A stretch of DNA of 64,000 nucleotides from NCBI GenBank assembly GCA_033816765.1, contig CM066291.1, positions 806,001 to 870,000 of the forward strand. The letters run 5' to 3'. This document shows, in pieces, positions 10,593-22,567 of this stretch. Position 1 is the stretch's first letter. The number at the start of each line of letters is the position of its first letter. The DNA is from Nothopassalora personata. Lineage: Eukaryota > Ascomycota > Dothideomycetes > Mycosphaerellales > Mycosphaerellaceae. The notes below the pieces were generated by a model that worked only from the letters and a program-made list of their open reading frames with translations, did no database searches and was not told where the DNA came from. The translations under genes and the position numbers were made by a program.

Positions 10593-11909
10593 GATATATA
10601 GCCTGTCCTCAACGCTTTTCCTCGATATGCGCGCTCAGTCAAAGATGTAATGATGCGCGGGATGGCAAGATCAAGATCACACAATGCGGATGAAAGGAGG
10701 TACTTCTCCACTCTTCACGCTGGTTGCAGACTTGAAGCCGTTGACATCGAGCGATTCCGTGCGACATGGTTGTTAAAGCAGCAATTGTTCGGTGGTGCCT
10801 AGCCATTCGAAGGACATCGCGTGAGGGGTTTAGCAGGCATGAGAGGAGAAGCTGTCAGCTTGCGCAGCTCATATTCCTTGTCACTGAAAGCATTGCTATG
10901 CCTCGTACATCAAGCTCAGCAGGATGCAGGGTCCGCGACTGGATGGAACTGTCGACGTCTCATTCTACCGATGCAGCGGTCGCCGTGACGATCCGACTCT
11001 CCGCAATACCGAACAAGGATATCGCGGAGATCTCTGATGTTGCGGCTGATGGTTGTTATTGATAAAATTGACACGAAATGGCTTTGCGCAACCATGATTG
11101 TGGACATGATGTAGTACTAGTGGTACAGATGGGATGAGAAAGGAGAACGCAGGAGCCTACAGAAAGAGCCGCTCGAGTCACGTGGATGATGCCAAGACGC
11201 ATTAAGGCTTTCGACATTGAACCGCGCTTACTGCCTGCGCGTAAAAGATCTCACACTACGAGTTACTCCAAAAAAATCGAGCTTCGTCCGAAGTCTTATT
11301 AGACCTATTCAGCTTTCGACCAGATATGGAACCCGTTCGGCTCCTGCGTTTGATACAGAGGCTGAGGTCAAGCTCTCCTGACACCAGTCTAGAAAACGAC
11401 ATACCTAACTTTGGGGGCAAGATCCATTGTCAGGCGTCGACCGGTATGCGCTTGGACCCCGTTCATCTACCGCCGGCATTCTGTACGCCCAGCTTCGCCT
11501 TTTGAAATAGTACTTGGACTGCACTGGTGGCACAGTCTCTCATGTGATCTTGTCAAAGCAATGGTTCTCTACTGTCGAATCTCTTCAACGCGCATAGCCT
11601 CTCGTGGCAGCGCCATTCCGCGTGGCCAGGCTGGGCCCGCGCACGGCTCAGACATCGAATGATAATTTGGTCGCTCGTAGCGCCGTAAGCTGAACGCTGG
11701 TGGATGTGTTAGCACTGCCGTTGTGGAGCTGTATAGATTTATACGGCATTCGCAACCTCGCCTTCTTCAATGGTCTGTCTGGTCAAAGAACGTTGCCGAT
11801 CATTGCATACCATGAAGCCAGATCTCCATCACAAGCAGATAAGCTAGGCGCGAAAGATCGAGCAGCTCGAACATCCAGCACGACGCAAATCTTTGGTGTC
11901 ATCTCCCTT
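10593..11909. other. Intergenic, oxidase promoter side
   Basis: About 1.3 kb without a convincing gene. The proximal part upstream of 10592 should be the oxidase promoter. Short open frames here have no family features. Confidence 0.4.
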
Positions 11910-13499
11910 ATGCAGCATAGAAAGCCGACCGTTTGCAGGTCAGCAGTCACCCCTTCCAGGCGTCTACAACTACGAGCCTCCGTGTCTACGATTAAAGTGT
12001 TACTACCTGTTATCCTATTAGCACCTACTTTGGTTGGACTTCTCGAATACGCAGTCCTCCGGCTTCCCGTTAGTCGGACCAGAGGTGGGAATCTGACTGC
12101 GGGAGCGGCATCGCAAAAAGGAGAAATAGGTGGTGATGTTGTACTCGTTGTCTGCAGCATCCCGATGACAGATGAGGTCGAGAGCGATGTCTCGCCTGTG
12201 TTGCCCGTTCACGAGGAAATGAAAAACATGGAGCCACGGCAAAGCCCGCAAACTGGTTGGTCTTACCCAAAAGTGGTTTCTGTATCCAGAACAAAGGTAA
12301 CACCTGCTCAGTAGCTGCTACTAGACCCGCTAACACGATACAGGTCCTGGTGCATGTGATAGATGAATCATTCACGGCGACTCGACCTGAGCAACCTCGC
12401 TTGGACACCGGACGAGTCATGTAAGTCACGAGCGCCTTGTCCGGGCATTTGTCGCCTTCCCTTAGCCACCTCAAGGACGCAAATTGCTCAACGTACGAGT
12501 GCAATCCAAGATGTGCTCACCCGTGCCGTCATGCTTCGACGGATGTCACCATATCAACGATTGACCACGATTGAGCGGACGTCACACAGCTGTCTGGACA
12601 ATCCGCATCGAACATATTCCCAGCCAGCCCAACCTTGACCGCGCTGCCGGAGCGTCAGGTAGACGGCGAAGCTCGTCAAATGGAAAATGTCAAAATAGTT
12701 TATAACATTCTTGGCTGAACCAAAAATAGTAGAGTCATGATAATAGGCGAGAACAGTTTGCTCGCACCAGGTGGAAGCGGCTGGCGACTGTTGGCCCTGA
12801 TACCGTGACAGCACTTGAAGGAGCGACGATGACTCCCTCATGGGGTACAACACGCGCTTCGTGCCCAGCCAGATCCACGATAGCCGCTGAGGCAGGTCTA
12901 TACGTGCGAGCTACATCGCCCACGGAGGAAGTTGCTTCGCCATCTTCAGAGCCAGAGCCAGAGCCAGACAGCCTCGACATGGAGCAAGATCAGCCCCCAG
13001 ATGTGCGCTACGACTGGACTGAAGGAGAAATATTCGTGGGTAGTTACCTGGCTGTTTTAGTTGCCGTGATCTGCCGCGTGGTTGTCTCCGCCATAGCCAA
13101 CAGTCTCAGCCTCACCGATTCCTTTCTCCATCTGGCTGAAGGATGCGGAGCGCCCGCGGACAAGGTACTGTTCTCGTCATAGCACGAACAGTCGAGCATC
13201 CTAAGCACCGTCCAGGCAATATCGGATCGTCGATGTGCTTTGGCTTCCATATCAATCGCCTCGTTGGCTGCTGCCTTGCCACCGGCTCTGGCCTCCGAAT
13301 CTGTCATGGCCGACACAAATTGGGTCCCTCGTAGTCATCGCTCTCATCATCTTCAGAGTCATCCCACTCTATCTCCTCATCAAGAATCGCAGACAACTCG
13401 GGTAGCATGTGCTCAGGACACGATCTTCGCGAGCTGTACACACACCGTACGAGTAGTCAGGACATCTGCGGCGCCGAGGAAGCCGAAGATGTGATGTAA
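11910..13499 (+). pseudogene. Decayed DUF3433-type fungal membrane protein gene
   Basis: Scattered pieces resemble the large DUF3433 membrane proteins of filamentous fungi. 11910-12296 encodes a basic start, then a membrane segment (VLLPVILLAPTLVGLLEYAV) of the type found at the first repeat. Plausible introns at 12297-12343 and 12421-12465 join to a cysteine-containing segment that stops near 12576. A second block at 12745-13182 contains GSYLAVLVAVICRVVVSAIA and a following LHLAEGCGAPADK piece, matching the typical order of the second repeat; the same frame has a stop at 13180-13182 and resumes with a hydrophobic stretch near 13240-13300. A further membrane helix near 13330-13390 lies in another frame. 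Family proteins usually exceed 1000 aa; nothing continuous of that size exists here. Family assignment is from pattern recall, so moderate. Confidence 0.5.
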
Positions 13500-14188
13500 G
13501 GGCTCTGCTTGCAGCCTTAGCATCGCTGGAAGATGCTACTCAGATGGGTTTGAGTCAATGTCCATGACCTTACTGATTCTGCGACCCGGATGTCTGGTGT
13601 CGATAAAGAGACGGACGAACGTCAGACAGCGTAAAGTGGAAAACACGAATGCGACAAGATACATATTTTAGCGGTCTCCTCTAGAACAGATAGTCGACTC
13701 GAAAAGAGGAGACTGAGATCGTGACACAACCCATGGAACATAGCCTGACCTCATGGCGCTTGCGTGCCAGAACGATTCTGCTTTCAACACTCCGCCTCTC
13801 CAAGTGCATAGGTATAAACCGTGGCTCAATCCTCCAACGCCTCGCTAAAATGCTGGCCCTGATCAAAATACACCGCGCTCCACTCAGATTTCACATGTCC
13901 AACTCCTTGCGATATCAATACAGCACGCCCATAATCCCTGTCCCACCGGACCTCCCTCGCAATCACCGACACCAGTACCCCCCATTTCAGCTTGAACTTC
14001 AATTGCGGCGGCGGAGGTGGACTCTATCCTGGCGAGCTCTCACAGCTGCTTGTCCGCTCGGCATCAGACAGGGGATCACATTCTGGCGGACGCCACTGGC
14101 TGCCACTAATGCGGTGGCACCTCCTTTGTTCGGATCTCAGGTTCAATTTCGACTTTGGCCGCTCAGTCCCGGCAGGCGGACTCGGACT
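13500..14188. other. Intergenic with degenerate repeats copied from the TAF2 3' end
   Basis: 13991-14188 consists of degenerate tandem copies of the last part of the TAF2 gene (see repeat entry). The remainder, 13500-13990, shows nothing recognisable. Confidence 0.5.
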
Positions 14189-14330
14189 CTATCCCGGCGG
14201 ACTTCCCTGGCCACCACTGACACTATTCTGCCTGCTCCCTCCTAATTTGAGCTTCAACTTCGGCTTCGGCTGTGCTTGCATCGCGCTTTCAGCTGCAGCA
14301 GGCGGGCTCGCACTTTTAGCAGACAAGCTC
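13991..14330. repeat. Degenerate tandem repeat at the TAF2 3' end
   Basis: Three diverged units start at 13991 (about 150 bp), 14141 (about 111 bp) and 14252 (partial, inside the TAF2 coding region). Matching landmarks are a CTTCAACTTCGGC-like block at each unit start, GGCGGACxxCCCTGGC-like blocks at 14085 and 14196, and ACTCTATCC at 14021 and 14186. The last includes the TAF2 stop codon, so the stop has been duplicated too. Confidence 0.65.
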
Positions 14331-17300
14331 GAGAGGCTCGTGATACCTCCACCAGTCAGACTCGTCACAGGAGGTGGCGGAGGAGAGCCGGCAAAACTGC
14401 TTGCTGGCGCGGGTGAAATCACGTCACCTGAGGAACCGAATGGGTTCGCAGCCGCCGAGTCGAAAGAGCGGAAGCCTCCCACGTTAAGGTTAAGAGGAGC
14501 GGCTGCGGATGTTGGAGTCGTCGCGGAGAAGCTGGCTTGCGGACTCAGGCTGGTAGGATGTGGAAGGATTTGAGAAGCTTGAGGTGTCATCGAGCGCGAT
14601 GGCACCGTCATGCCAGGTGGGTATCTTCCTGGCGTTGCTGGGGACGTGACGATCTGTTGCGCTTTGCGTGAAGCAGTAATTCCCAGGTTGAATACGACCG
14701 ACCTGCCCTTCCCAGATGCAGAAGGCTTGCGCGAAGGGGCGCTTCCGGGTGTCGATACCTTCGAAATCTTGATGGCCTTCGGAGATGACTCTCGTACGTC
14801 CACACTTTGCTTTCGCTTTGGACCACCGAGACTTAGCTTGAAGCCCGACTTTTCAGCATTTGGCGTAGGTATCGCAGCAGGCGGCGGCATCGACACAGAA
14901 GCGGCTTGCGCCTGGGCGCTTGCCATCTGTTGTGCCGCAGTGTTGATACGAATCTTCAGTGCTGCAGCGGCCTCGTCGGCTTGCCTAGCTATAGCTCGCT
15001 TGGTGTCCTCACCAAGGGGACCGCTATACTTCAGACCATAGCCCTGCAGGCTCTCATAGTCCTCGTAAGGAAGTCCTTTCACCGGCTTCGTCCTGTATGG
15101 ACCGTCTTGGAAGAAACGTACCTTCCCTTTTCCCTCGCGGACACATTTGTACGGGCGAGGCAGCTTCAGCATGACAACAAGAGACGTCACAGCGTCATAA
15201 ATAAGCGCTGCAATCTCGCAGAAGCCTGCGATCTCGTCCAAGGAAATGTCAGGCGATGTAGCAGCATACCATAACGCCTGCTTGAAGACCTCGCTATCCT
15301 GCAGCGATAGTTTCAGGGCAGCCAGCGCGCCTTCTGTCGTTGTCTTTCGAGTTGCTTCGATGCGTTTGGCTTCATTGCTGGCACCTTCTTCCACGATCAA
15401 GCCGTCGGCTGGTGCAGCCGCCGCTTCGATCTTCTCCATGGGATCATCTCCAAGCGCGATGTGCCCAAGCGCTTCACCAAGAAGCATCATCAGACGGTCT
15501 CGAAGGTATGGCGAGCGGTCCTCGACTATGTTGAAGATGAGATGTTTCATCACAGGCAAGCGGCGCGTCAGACCAATCTCGTTTAAGCAGCGGAACGCCA
15601 CGAGGCGCACATTATCTGCTGTGCTTGGCCTCGTATACTGCAACAGTTCCTTTGTCTTATCCTTGACAATGCCGGCTTTGGTGAGCTTTTGCAAGCACTC
15701 GATGGCAGTCGTGGAGTAAATGTTCTGATGCGTGACGATCCACTCGTCGATGCGACGATAGCGTTCGATCTCATTGACTGCCATCTGCTCAAAGTCTGCG
15801 TCGGGGTTGAATTCTTCCTGCTCTTCCTCCTCAGGCGGCTCTTCATCGCCAAAGCTGAACTGATACGTCGGTGCCGCGGCCGGCTTGACGATGCGGTGTG
15901 ACACCACAAGTGAATCAGCCAGACATGTCATGAGAGTCGAGACGTAGTGACAGTCTGAATAAGGATTGTCAGAGTTGTCGTTAAACTTGAGCTTGTCCAC
16001 GAAGAATTGCTCAATCGCTTTAGGAACCTTGCCGTCATCATCCCTCAGCTTGGACATGGCGCGAGGAATTGCACATTGCATGATGAAAGCCACCCGGCTT
16101 GTGAAGTCGTTCGGGCGTGGCATGACACCGTCTTCCTCGCAGAACATCTCGGCAAAGGCTTTCGTGAGGTGCATTTGACCCACTTCAAGGAGTTGACCTT
16201 TAGCCAGCGAGGCAAGCCCCTCAGCCGCCAGAATGCGAATGCCGTAGAAGTATCGCTCGTCCATAAGCGTACGCAGTAGGATGGACATCGATACGTGATG
16301 GGACGCTGCTCCAGAGAGATGTCGTAGCGATTCATGCTGTGCCACGATATCCCGATCTTGCTGCAGCTGAGAGATGTACATGTATAGAGGCTGCACAAGA
16401 TGGATCCTGCCCAACCACTCAAAGTCAGCGTCCATGCGGATCCATTCATAGCTTTCGCCTCCCATCTTGTCCTCGTCTTCTTTGCTCCAGTCCACGAGGT
16501 TCCACTCTTGCATGTCTTCAGGCCGATCGAGTACATCGCCCAAGCAATATAGAAGCGCTTCGTCTGTGTTTTCGCCTGCCTGCCCTTCGGCGGCCGCGCG
16601 TTCTCTCTGTCTCCTTGACCGCTTTAAACGCTTATACTTTGTGTTGTATGGAATTTCCAGTTTCGTGATTGCGTCTTTGATCTCCACGATATGCTCATAA
16701 GGAGTGCCATCAGCTTCGTGGATTCTGATCGTCATTGGACCGGTGAACACAGGTTGGAGCTCGCCTGCGTATACTTCTCGCACATGCTCCTTGACTTCTC
16801 TCATGAAGTTGTTGGGCGCAAATGGTGGCTTAGTCTGCCTATCTGCCTGCCGCTGTCGGATGTCCATTTCGACGACCAGCTTCTTCTTGTTGAATTTCTG
16901 CGTCACGAAGAAGATAGGACATCCTGCGCCTACGACCCACTGCTTAAAGAAGTGCTCCAGCTTGTTATGGCCAAGCTTCTCGCATGTGCGCTGGAATTCG
17001 GCTGTAGACAGGGCACTGTTGTGCAAAGTACCAGTCTTTGCGTTGAGGAAGATTTTGCTGATGATTCGCAACACTCCAGTGGAGCCAGAAGATTTGATTA
17101 GGCGGCGATCAAGTATGCTGAGCACCAATGCCGATTTTAGATTGAGAAACTCAGGGATCGAGGGATCCAGGTGCAGGATATAGCCATGGGCCTGTAATGA
17201 TGGTCTGTCCACGTCAAGCTCGTACACCTTCTCTGAAGCCACTTTCTGTTCCCATCGATATTGGTTGTTACCAGATAGTTTCTTCATGAAGACGTCCGTC

Positions 17301-18685
17301 AGATAGCCGGCTATTCCAGCGACGGCCCAGGCGTCCGAAGGTTCCTTAGGGATGATATTGACTCCACTCCACTGATCTGCCACAGCTCGAACAAGTATGC
17401 GAGTGTTTTTGTCGATCGGCTCAATGATCTCCTCGGGAAATAGCAGGCGGGTGCTGCAGATCGAGAGACCTGCTGCGGCAGAAGTGTCGTGGACCGCATC
17501 GTCGACAAAGAGCATCTGGTAGCTTGAGAAAGGGAATCTACCACAATTTACGCTCAGGTGATCAACAGCTTGGCAGATGGGGAAGCATGTGTTTTGCACC
17601 TCGTCTGACCTGCCGGGCAGACAAAACGCCTCGACTTTGACGGCAGTCGCAGCAAGCTTTTCTTCCTCGTCTGCAGTCCTGGTGCTCGTTAAGTCCACTG
17701 ACTCGAATGGTCCAACAGCGAACCCCACATGACGAGCGCTCACTGCATCGTTGAGGCTGTAAGTGACTGTGTGATGGCTGTCGTCATCTGTGTCCGCAAC
17801 ATCCTCCAGAACGGTACCAACGCAAAGGATTGTCAGTTCCAAGGCGGCGTCTTCTTCACTGAGATCAATCAAGAAGTCATCAACGGCATGCGTTGCATTC
17901 GTCTTGACATATGCGTCGGTACTGTTGACCATCTCCACATCACCGCCAGTCGCCGCGACACCGTCGCTCTTTTCTAACGCTTCGGCGGCCTTCGAATTCC
18001 TGAAAGCGTCACCTAAAGTGCGCGGGCAGCGGATCGCTATCTCCCACTGCGAGCGTGTGGTGGCATCGTCGACGCACGGGAATATGCAGGACGTGTTGCC
18101 AGCCCACGGCTCGAGTTTGGTGTAGAGATGCGGGTAGCGCTTGTCCGCCTCGTCGCAGCCAATCCAGTGTATGCCGTCGCGGAATTTGCCCACCTCGAAT
18201 TCAATGGTAAGCTTGATGGGCGCGAACGTCGGTGCCAGTGGCTGCGCCTTCTCCAGCATCGGCGTCTCTGCTGTCTCACTCTCTTGCTGCACCGCCGCTG
18301 CGCTGTCGCCCTGGAGCTCCTGGATCTTCAGCTTCGGCGGCAGCGTCACCGTCAGCTCCGGCAGCCGGACGGGGAGCGTCGAGTTGTCCACCTTCGCCTT
18401 CAGCATCGCATGCTGGTGGACCGTGGACTTGGCCGACACATGCGCTCGGTATGGGTCGTCGTAGTCCCATTTCGCGGTGATCCCTCCGACCTGCACCTGC
18501 GTGACTCTCGCCTGCCGGCATTGCAGTTGGATCACGCGCAGTTCTTTGGTGGTCGGCTGGACGGTGATTTCGGTGCTGCCTCTGACTGCGCGCGCTGGGA
18601 AGTCGACGTCGAGGTCCACGCGCTGCTTGAGGATCTCATATCCGCGGAATGCTTCGCCTTCGTCTAGGGAGGGGTAAGGCGCCAT
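14189..18685 (-). CDS. TAF2: TFIID subunit TAF2
   Basis: One intronless frame of 1498 aa. The first ~680 residues have the M1 aminopeptidase-like fold of TAF2 (FRGYEILKQRVDLDVDF at the start, then FRDGIHWIGCDE and YPHLYTKLEPWAGNTSCIFP) but I find no HExxH zinc motif, as expected for TAF2, which is a scaffold that contacts initiator DNA and TAF1 in TFIID rather than a peptidase. A HEAT-like helical region follows to about 1150. The last ~300 residues are low-complexity, rich in S/P/A/G, and end in a basic KPKLKLKLGG motif. The C terminus falls inside a tandem DNA repeat, so its exact end may vary between strains. Confidence 0.93.
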   Translation of the reverse strand: MAPYPSLDEGEAFRGYEILKQRVDLDVDFPARAVRGSTEITVQPTTKELRVIQLQCRQARVTQVQVGGITAKWDYDDPYRAHVSAKSTVHQHAMLKAKVDNSTLPVRLPELTVTLPPKLKIQELQGDSAAAVQQESETAETPMLEKAQPLAPTFAPIKLTIEFEVGKFRDGIHWIGCDEADKRYPHLYTKLEPWAGNTSCIFPCVDDATTRSQWEIAIRCPRTLGDAFRNSKAAEALEKSDGVAATGGDVEMVNSTDAYVKTNATHAVDDFLIDLSEEDAALELTILCVGTVLEDVADTDDDSHHTVTYSLNDAVSARHVGFAVGPFESVDLTSTRTADEEEKLAATAVKVEAFCLPGRSDEVQNTCFPICQAVDHLSVNCGRFPFSSYQMLFVDDAVHDTSAAAGLSICSTRLLFPEEIIEPIDKNTRILVRAVADQWSGVNIIPKEPSDAWAVAGIAGYLTDVFMKKLSGNNQYRWEQKVASEKVYELDVDRPSLQAHGYILHLDPSIPEFLNLKSALVLSILDRRLIKSSGSTGVLRIISKIFLNAKTGTLHNSALSTAEFQRTCEKLGHNKLEHFFKQWVVGAGCPIFFVTQKFNKKKLVVEMDIRQRQADRQTKPPFAPNNFMREVKEHVREVYAGELQPVFTGPMTIRIHEADGTPYEHIVEIKDAITKLEIPYNTKYKRLKRSRRQRERAAAEGQAGENTDEALLYCLGDVLDRPEDMQEWNLVDWSKEDEDKMGGESYEWIRMDADFEWLGRIHLVQPLYMYISQLQQDRDIVAQHESLRHLSGAASHHVSMSILLRTLMDERYFYGIRILAAEGLASLAKGQLLEVGQMHLTKAFAEMFCEEDGVMPRPNDFTSRVAFIMQCAIPRAMSKLRDDDGKVPKAIEQFFVDKLKFNDNSDNPYSDCHYVSTLMTCLADSLVVSHRIVKPAAAPTYQFSFGDEEPPEEEEQEEFNPDADFEQMAVNEIERYRRIDEWIVTHQNIYSTTAIECLQKLTKAGIVKDKTKELLQYTRPSTADNVRLVAFRCLNEIGLTRRLPVMKHLIFNIVEDRSPYLRDRLMMLLGEALGHIALGDDPMEKIEAAAAPADGLIVEEGASNEAKRIEATRKTTTEGALAALKLSLQDSEVFKQALWYAATSPDISLDEIAGFCEIAALIYDAVTSLVVMLKLPRPYKCVREGKGKVRFFQDGPYRTKPVKGLPYEDYESLQGYGLKYSGPLGEDTKRAIARQADEAAAALKIRINTAAQQMASAQAQAASVSMPPPAAIPTPNAEKSGFKLSLGGPKRKQSVDVRESSPKAIKISKVSTPGSAPSRKPSASGKGRSVVFNLGITASRKAQQIVTSPATPGRYPPGMTVPSRSMTPQASQILPHPTSLSPQASFSATTPTSAAAPLNLNVGGFRSFDSAAANPFGSSGDVISPAPASSFAGSPPPPPVTSLTGGGITSLSSLSAKSASPPAAAESAMQAQPKPKLKLKLGGSRQNSVSGGQGSPPG

Positions 18686-19069
18686 GGCCCTATCGATATC
18701 GCAAGAGCGCTCATGGAGTGCGTCGCGGGTGATTATTTGATGTTGTCGCGGTCATGTCTTGTGCGCATGCGAACGAGGGAAGCTTAAACCACTTCGGCAA
18801 AAGATGAGCCGAGAAGTTTAAAGCACGATGCGCCCCTCGGCCCGTCACTTGGATTACAGTAGCAACACCACGTATTCACTGACGTGCAGAAACTTATGGT
18901 CGAGGACAATTTGATCGTGCACATACTAAGACCCAACCCGTTCGCTATCGACTCTCTATGCTCACTGCACAACAATCACCGAAAGGCTGACAGCAGCCTG
19001 CCATGACACCGGAAATGCTTTCCACGCCTCATCAGTCCGTGGTCATGCCAACCCCACGCCTCAAATCAT
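18686..19069. promoter_or_regulatory. TAF2 upstream region / HPPD 3' flank
   Basis: 384 bp between the TAF2 start and the HPPD stop, both genes on the minus strand. It must contain the TAF2 promoter and the HPPD terminator. No specific site identified. Confidence 0.4.
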
Positions 19070-20377
<1,308 letters not shown>

Positions 20378-20786
20378 TTCGACTCTGGTTGGAAAAGCTA
20401 ATGTCCGAAAAGTGGTTGTACGACGATGCTTAATGCGAAAAGAAGACAGTAGCTCCTCATATCACTTACGTTCTTCCATATTACTTCGGACGTCGGCATA
20501 ATCGTCGAGCACCGTCAGCTCGGTCATCGTTGCTCGCTTGACCCTGATCACTTAGTGGAAGTGGTTGAGCCGCGGTCACGTGCGGCGGAAAACAGAGGCA
20601 AGCTGGAGATCTGCCGAGAGGAAGCGCGCGGCTTAGCGAATAAGCCGCGCTGACACGGGTTTGTCCTCTGAGCATGGCCGGAGAATGCGTGAACACCGCG
20701 ATGCAGAGATCTTGATATTGGTCAGTCCTCCGTGTCTGACTGTCGCAGTGCTCCCTCCCTACAGACACGCCTCTTTGCTTGTGATC
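20378..20786. promoter_or_regulatory. Shared HPPD/TTC36-like divergent promoter
   Basis: 409 bp between two start codons facing away from each other, so both promoters lie here. I did not identify specific factor sites. Confidence 0.6.
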
Positions 20787-21539
20787 ATGCAATCCAAGAC
20801 ACTATCGAAAGCCGATTCGAAAGTCCTAGCACAAGTGTTCGATCCTGAAAGTGGCCCAACAAAGGCAGAAGTTCTAGTGGACCCAGATCTTCCAAGTGAT
20901 CGTGCTATATCGAATCCGGATGTCCTCTTATATCTCAAGTCAAGAGAGAAAGAAGCGATTTCGTTCATAGAACAATATGAAGCTTCCAACCAAGGACCTC
21001 AGCATAAAGATGCAGCATTCCTCACAGCGCTAGCCATACTGGACGACATGATCCAAAAACATCCAGATTATGCATCAGCACGAAACAATCGAGCTCAGCT
21101 TCGAAGATGGCGGTTCGGCGATCGCAGCACGCTATGTCAAAGAAAGGCATGCTTCGACCACAGCCGAAGCTCAAGCGCTGCAGCTGTAGTCGAAGATCTT
21201 AAATCAGCGATTGTGCTTGCGTCGCCAGGCCGGCCGCAGGATGCTGTGCATCCAGCGCAAGGCAAATTACTCGCCCAAGCGCACACCCAGCTCGGCGCTA
21301 CCTACTACGCAGCTTTCAAGGACCTGGAGGAGGATCCGGAGTTGGAGGTCGCCGAGCTGGAGAATGTTGTGTGGACCAAGGAGAGATTCGAAGATGAGGC
21401 TTCCAGGCTGTTCTACCTAGGCGGCCTCTATGGCAATGAGGTGGCGAAAGCATTAGCAGTGCACACCAATCCTCATGCGAAGCTATGTGGTAGCATTGTG
21501 AAAGAAGCCATGCGGAAGGAGCTCTCTGGTGCTGCATGA
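20787..21539 (+). CDS. TTC36-like tetratricopeptide repeat protein
   Basis: 250 aa, no intron needed. The start SKTLSKADSKVLAQVFDPES resembles the N terminus of TTC36 proteins; then come TPR-type helices (ASARNNRAQLRRW, LAQAHTQLGATYYAAF) and the family's C-terminal block VAKALAVHTNPHAKLC, which corresponds to the NPYAxLCN end of animal TTC36. ATG 20787 was chosen because the conserved region starts there, although the frame is open further upstream without an ATG that fits. The protein would be a soluble adaptor. Its neighbour HPPD is the enzyme whose stability depends on TTC36 in mammals (established for mouse), which suggests the same job here (inference). Confidence 0.8.
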   Translation: MQSKTLSKADSKVLAQVFDPESGPTKAEVLVDPDLPSDRAISNPDVLLYLKSREKEAISFIEQYEASNQGPQHKDAAFLTALAILDDMIQKHPDYASARNNRAQLRRWRFGDRSTLCQRKACFDHSRSSSAAAVVEDLKSAIVLASPGRPQDAVHPAQGKLLAQAHTQLGATYYAAFKDLEEDPELEVAELENVVWTKERFEDEASRLFYLGGLYGNEVAKALAVHTNPHAKLCGSIVKEAMRKELSGAA

Positions 21540-21681
21540 TGGTTGCAGAGAAGCTATCGGAGTTAGGCCGTTGCAGCGCGTTACTTCGCTTGCACACAAG
21601 TGTGTGGTTTCGGATCCGGTGGTCGAGATTGAGCCTTGCTGTGCCAATACCGAGAGGGACTGGACCTCGGCATATATATTA

Positions 21682-22404
21682 TCATCGGTTCCAGTGCACG
21701 CCGAACATCTTGCCACCTTTCTGTTTCAGCTTCCACGAGTTGGCGTCCTCGAGGTAATACCTTTGCTGCCCTGGCACGTCTAATGCAAGCATCTCGTACT
21801 TGAACTCCTCTCCCTCCTTTCTCGTCATGTGTAGGTTCACAGTGCCCTTGGCGGCTGGGCCTTCGACGTAGAAGTGCATGTGCAGATGTTCCACTCCCGC
21901 TCTATCTTTCTCAAATCGACTAGCGATTGTCCTGTTGCGCGCCCATCGGCTCCAACTGGGCTCTCCGTACGCGTTGATTTCTCTCTTGCTACTACTTCCT
22001 GATCCAGCAAGCATTTCGCGGCACTTCGGGTCTGATCGCACACGGTCGGCGGCGCTGTTGAAATACGCCGTCTTGCTACCTGGTGAGAATACTTCCAAGT
22101 ACAAGACAGTCGCGATGCCTCCAGTCAGTACCACACCCAACGCGACCAAGCCGAAGTTGAATGTCTGTTGGGTTGCCCGTGCAGCCTTCTCTCCGCTTGT
22201 CAGCTTCTCCCATGGTATGCTGCCCGTGTCGTTGATGACTGTCACTGCCTTTCTCTTGCTCGTCGCGGAGCTGTTCGGTAGTGATGAGGTCGTGGCATGG
22301 CGGAGCTGTAATGCGACAACGATCGATGCCCTGGTTCCAGATCGGAGGCTGTAAATTGGTGCTGCAGGTCGCGCAAGCGGTAGTCTCGCCACCCGCTTGA
22401 GCAT
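21682..22404 (-). CDS. TIM21: TIM21, mitochondrial inner-membrane import subunit
   Basis: 240 aa, single exon. A basic, serine-rich, acid-free N terminus fits a mitochondrial presequence. A membrane segment at about 93-113 (FGLVALGVVLTGGIATVLYL) is followed by the intermembrane-space domain with AYFNSAADRVRSDPKC and a C-terminal region ending MFGVHWNR. TIM21 tethers the TIM23 presequence translocase to TOM and to respiratory complexes. ATG 22404 was chosen over longer in-frame options because the presequence begins there and the length then equals that of orthologues. It is divergent from the coiled-coil gene at 22568, with only 163 bp between the start codons. Confidence 0.92.
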   Translation of the reverse strand: MLKRVARLPLARPAAPIYSLRSGTRASIVVALQLRHATTSSLPNSSATSKRKAVTVINDTGSIPWEKLTSGEKAARATQQTFNFGLVALGVVLTGGIATVLYLEVFSPGSKTAYFNSAADRVRSDPKCREMLAGSGSSSKREINAYGEPSWSRWARNRTIASRFEKDRAGVEHLHMHFYVEGPAAKGTVNLHMTRKEGEEFKYEMLALDVPGQQRYYLEDANSWKLKQKGGKMFGVHWNR

Positions 22405-22567
22405 CTTGCCTGCTGTAAGTGAATGTGTCGCGTGAGAGAGGACGCAGGACCGGAAGATGCAAAGCTCGGACGGGGTAACGCCACAAATCGTTTCGAGCGT
22501 TCCGATTTTGAGGACAAACAACCACAACAACACCACAACCTCGGCGACAACATGTCCGGCTGCCACA

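Noticed and set aside
13992..14573. Plus-strand open frame rich in Gly and Leu
   Set aside because: Antisense of the low-complexity TAF2 C terminus and its repeats.
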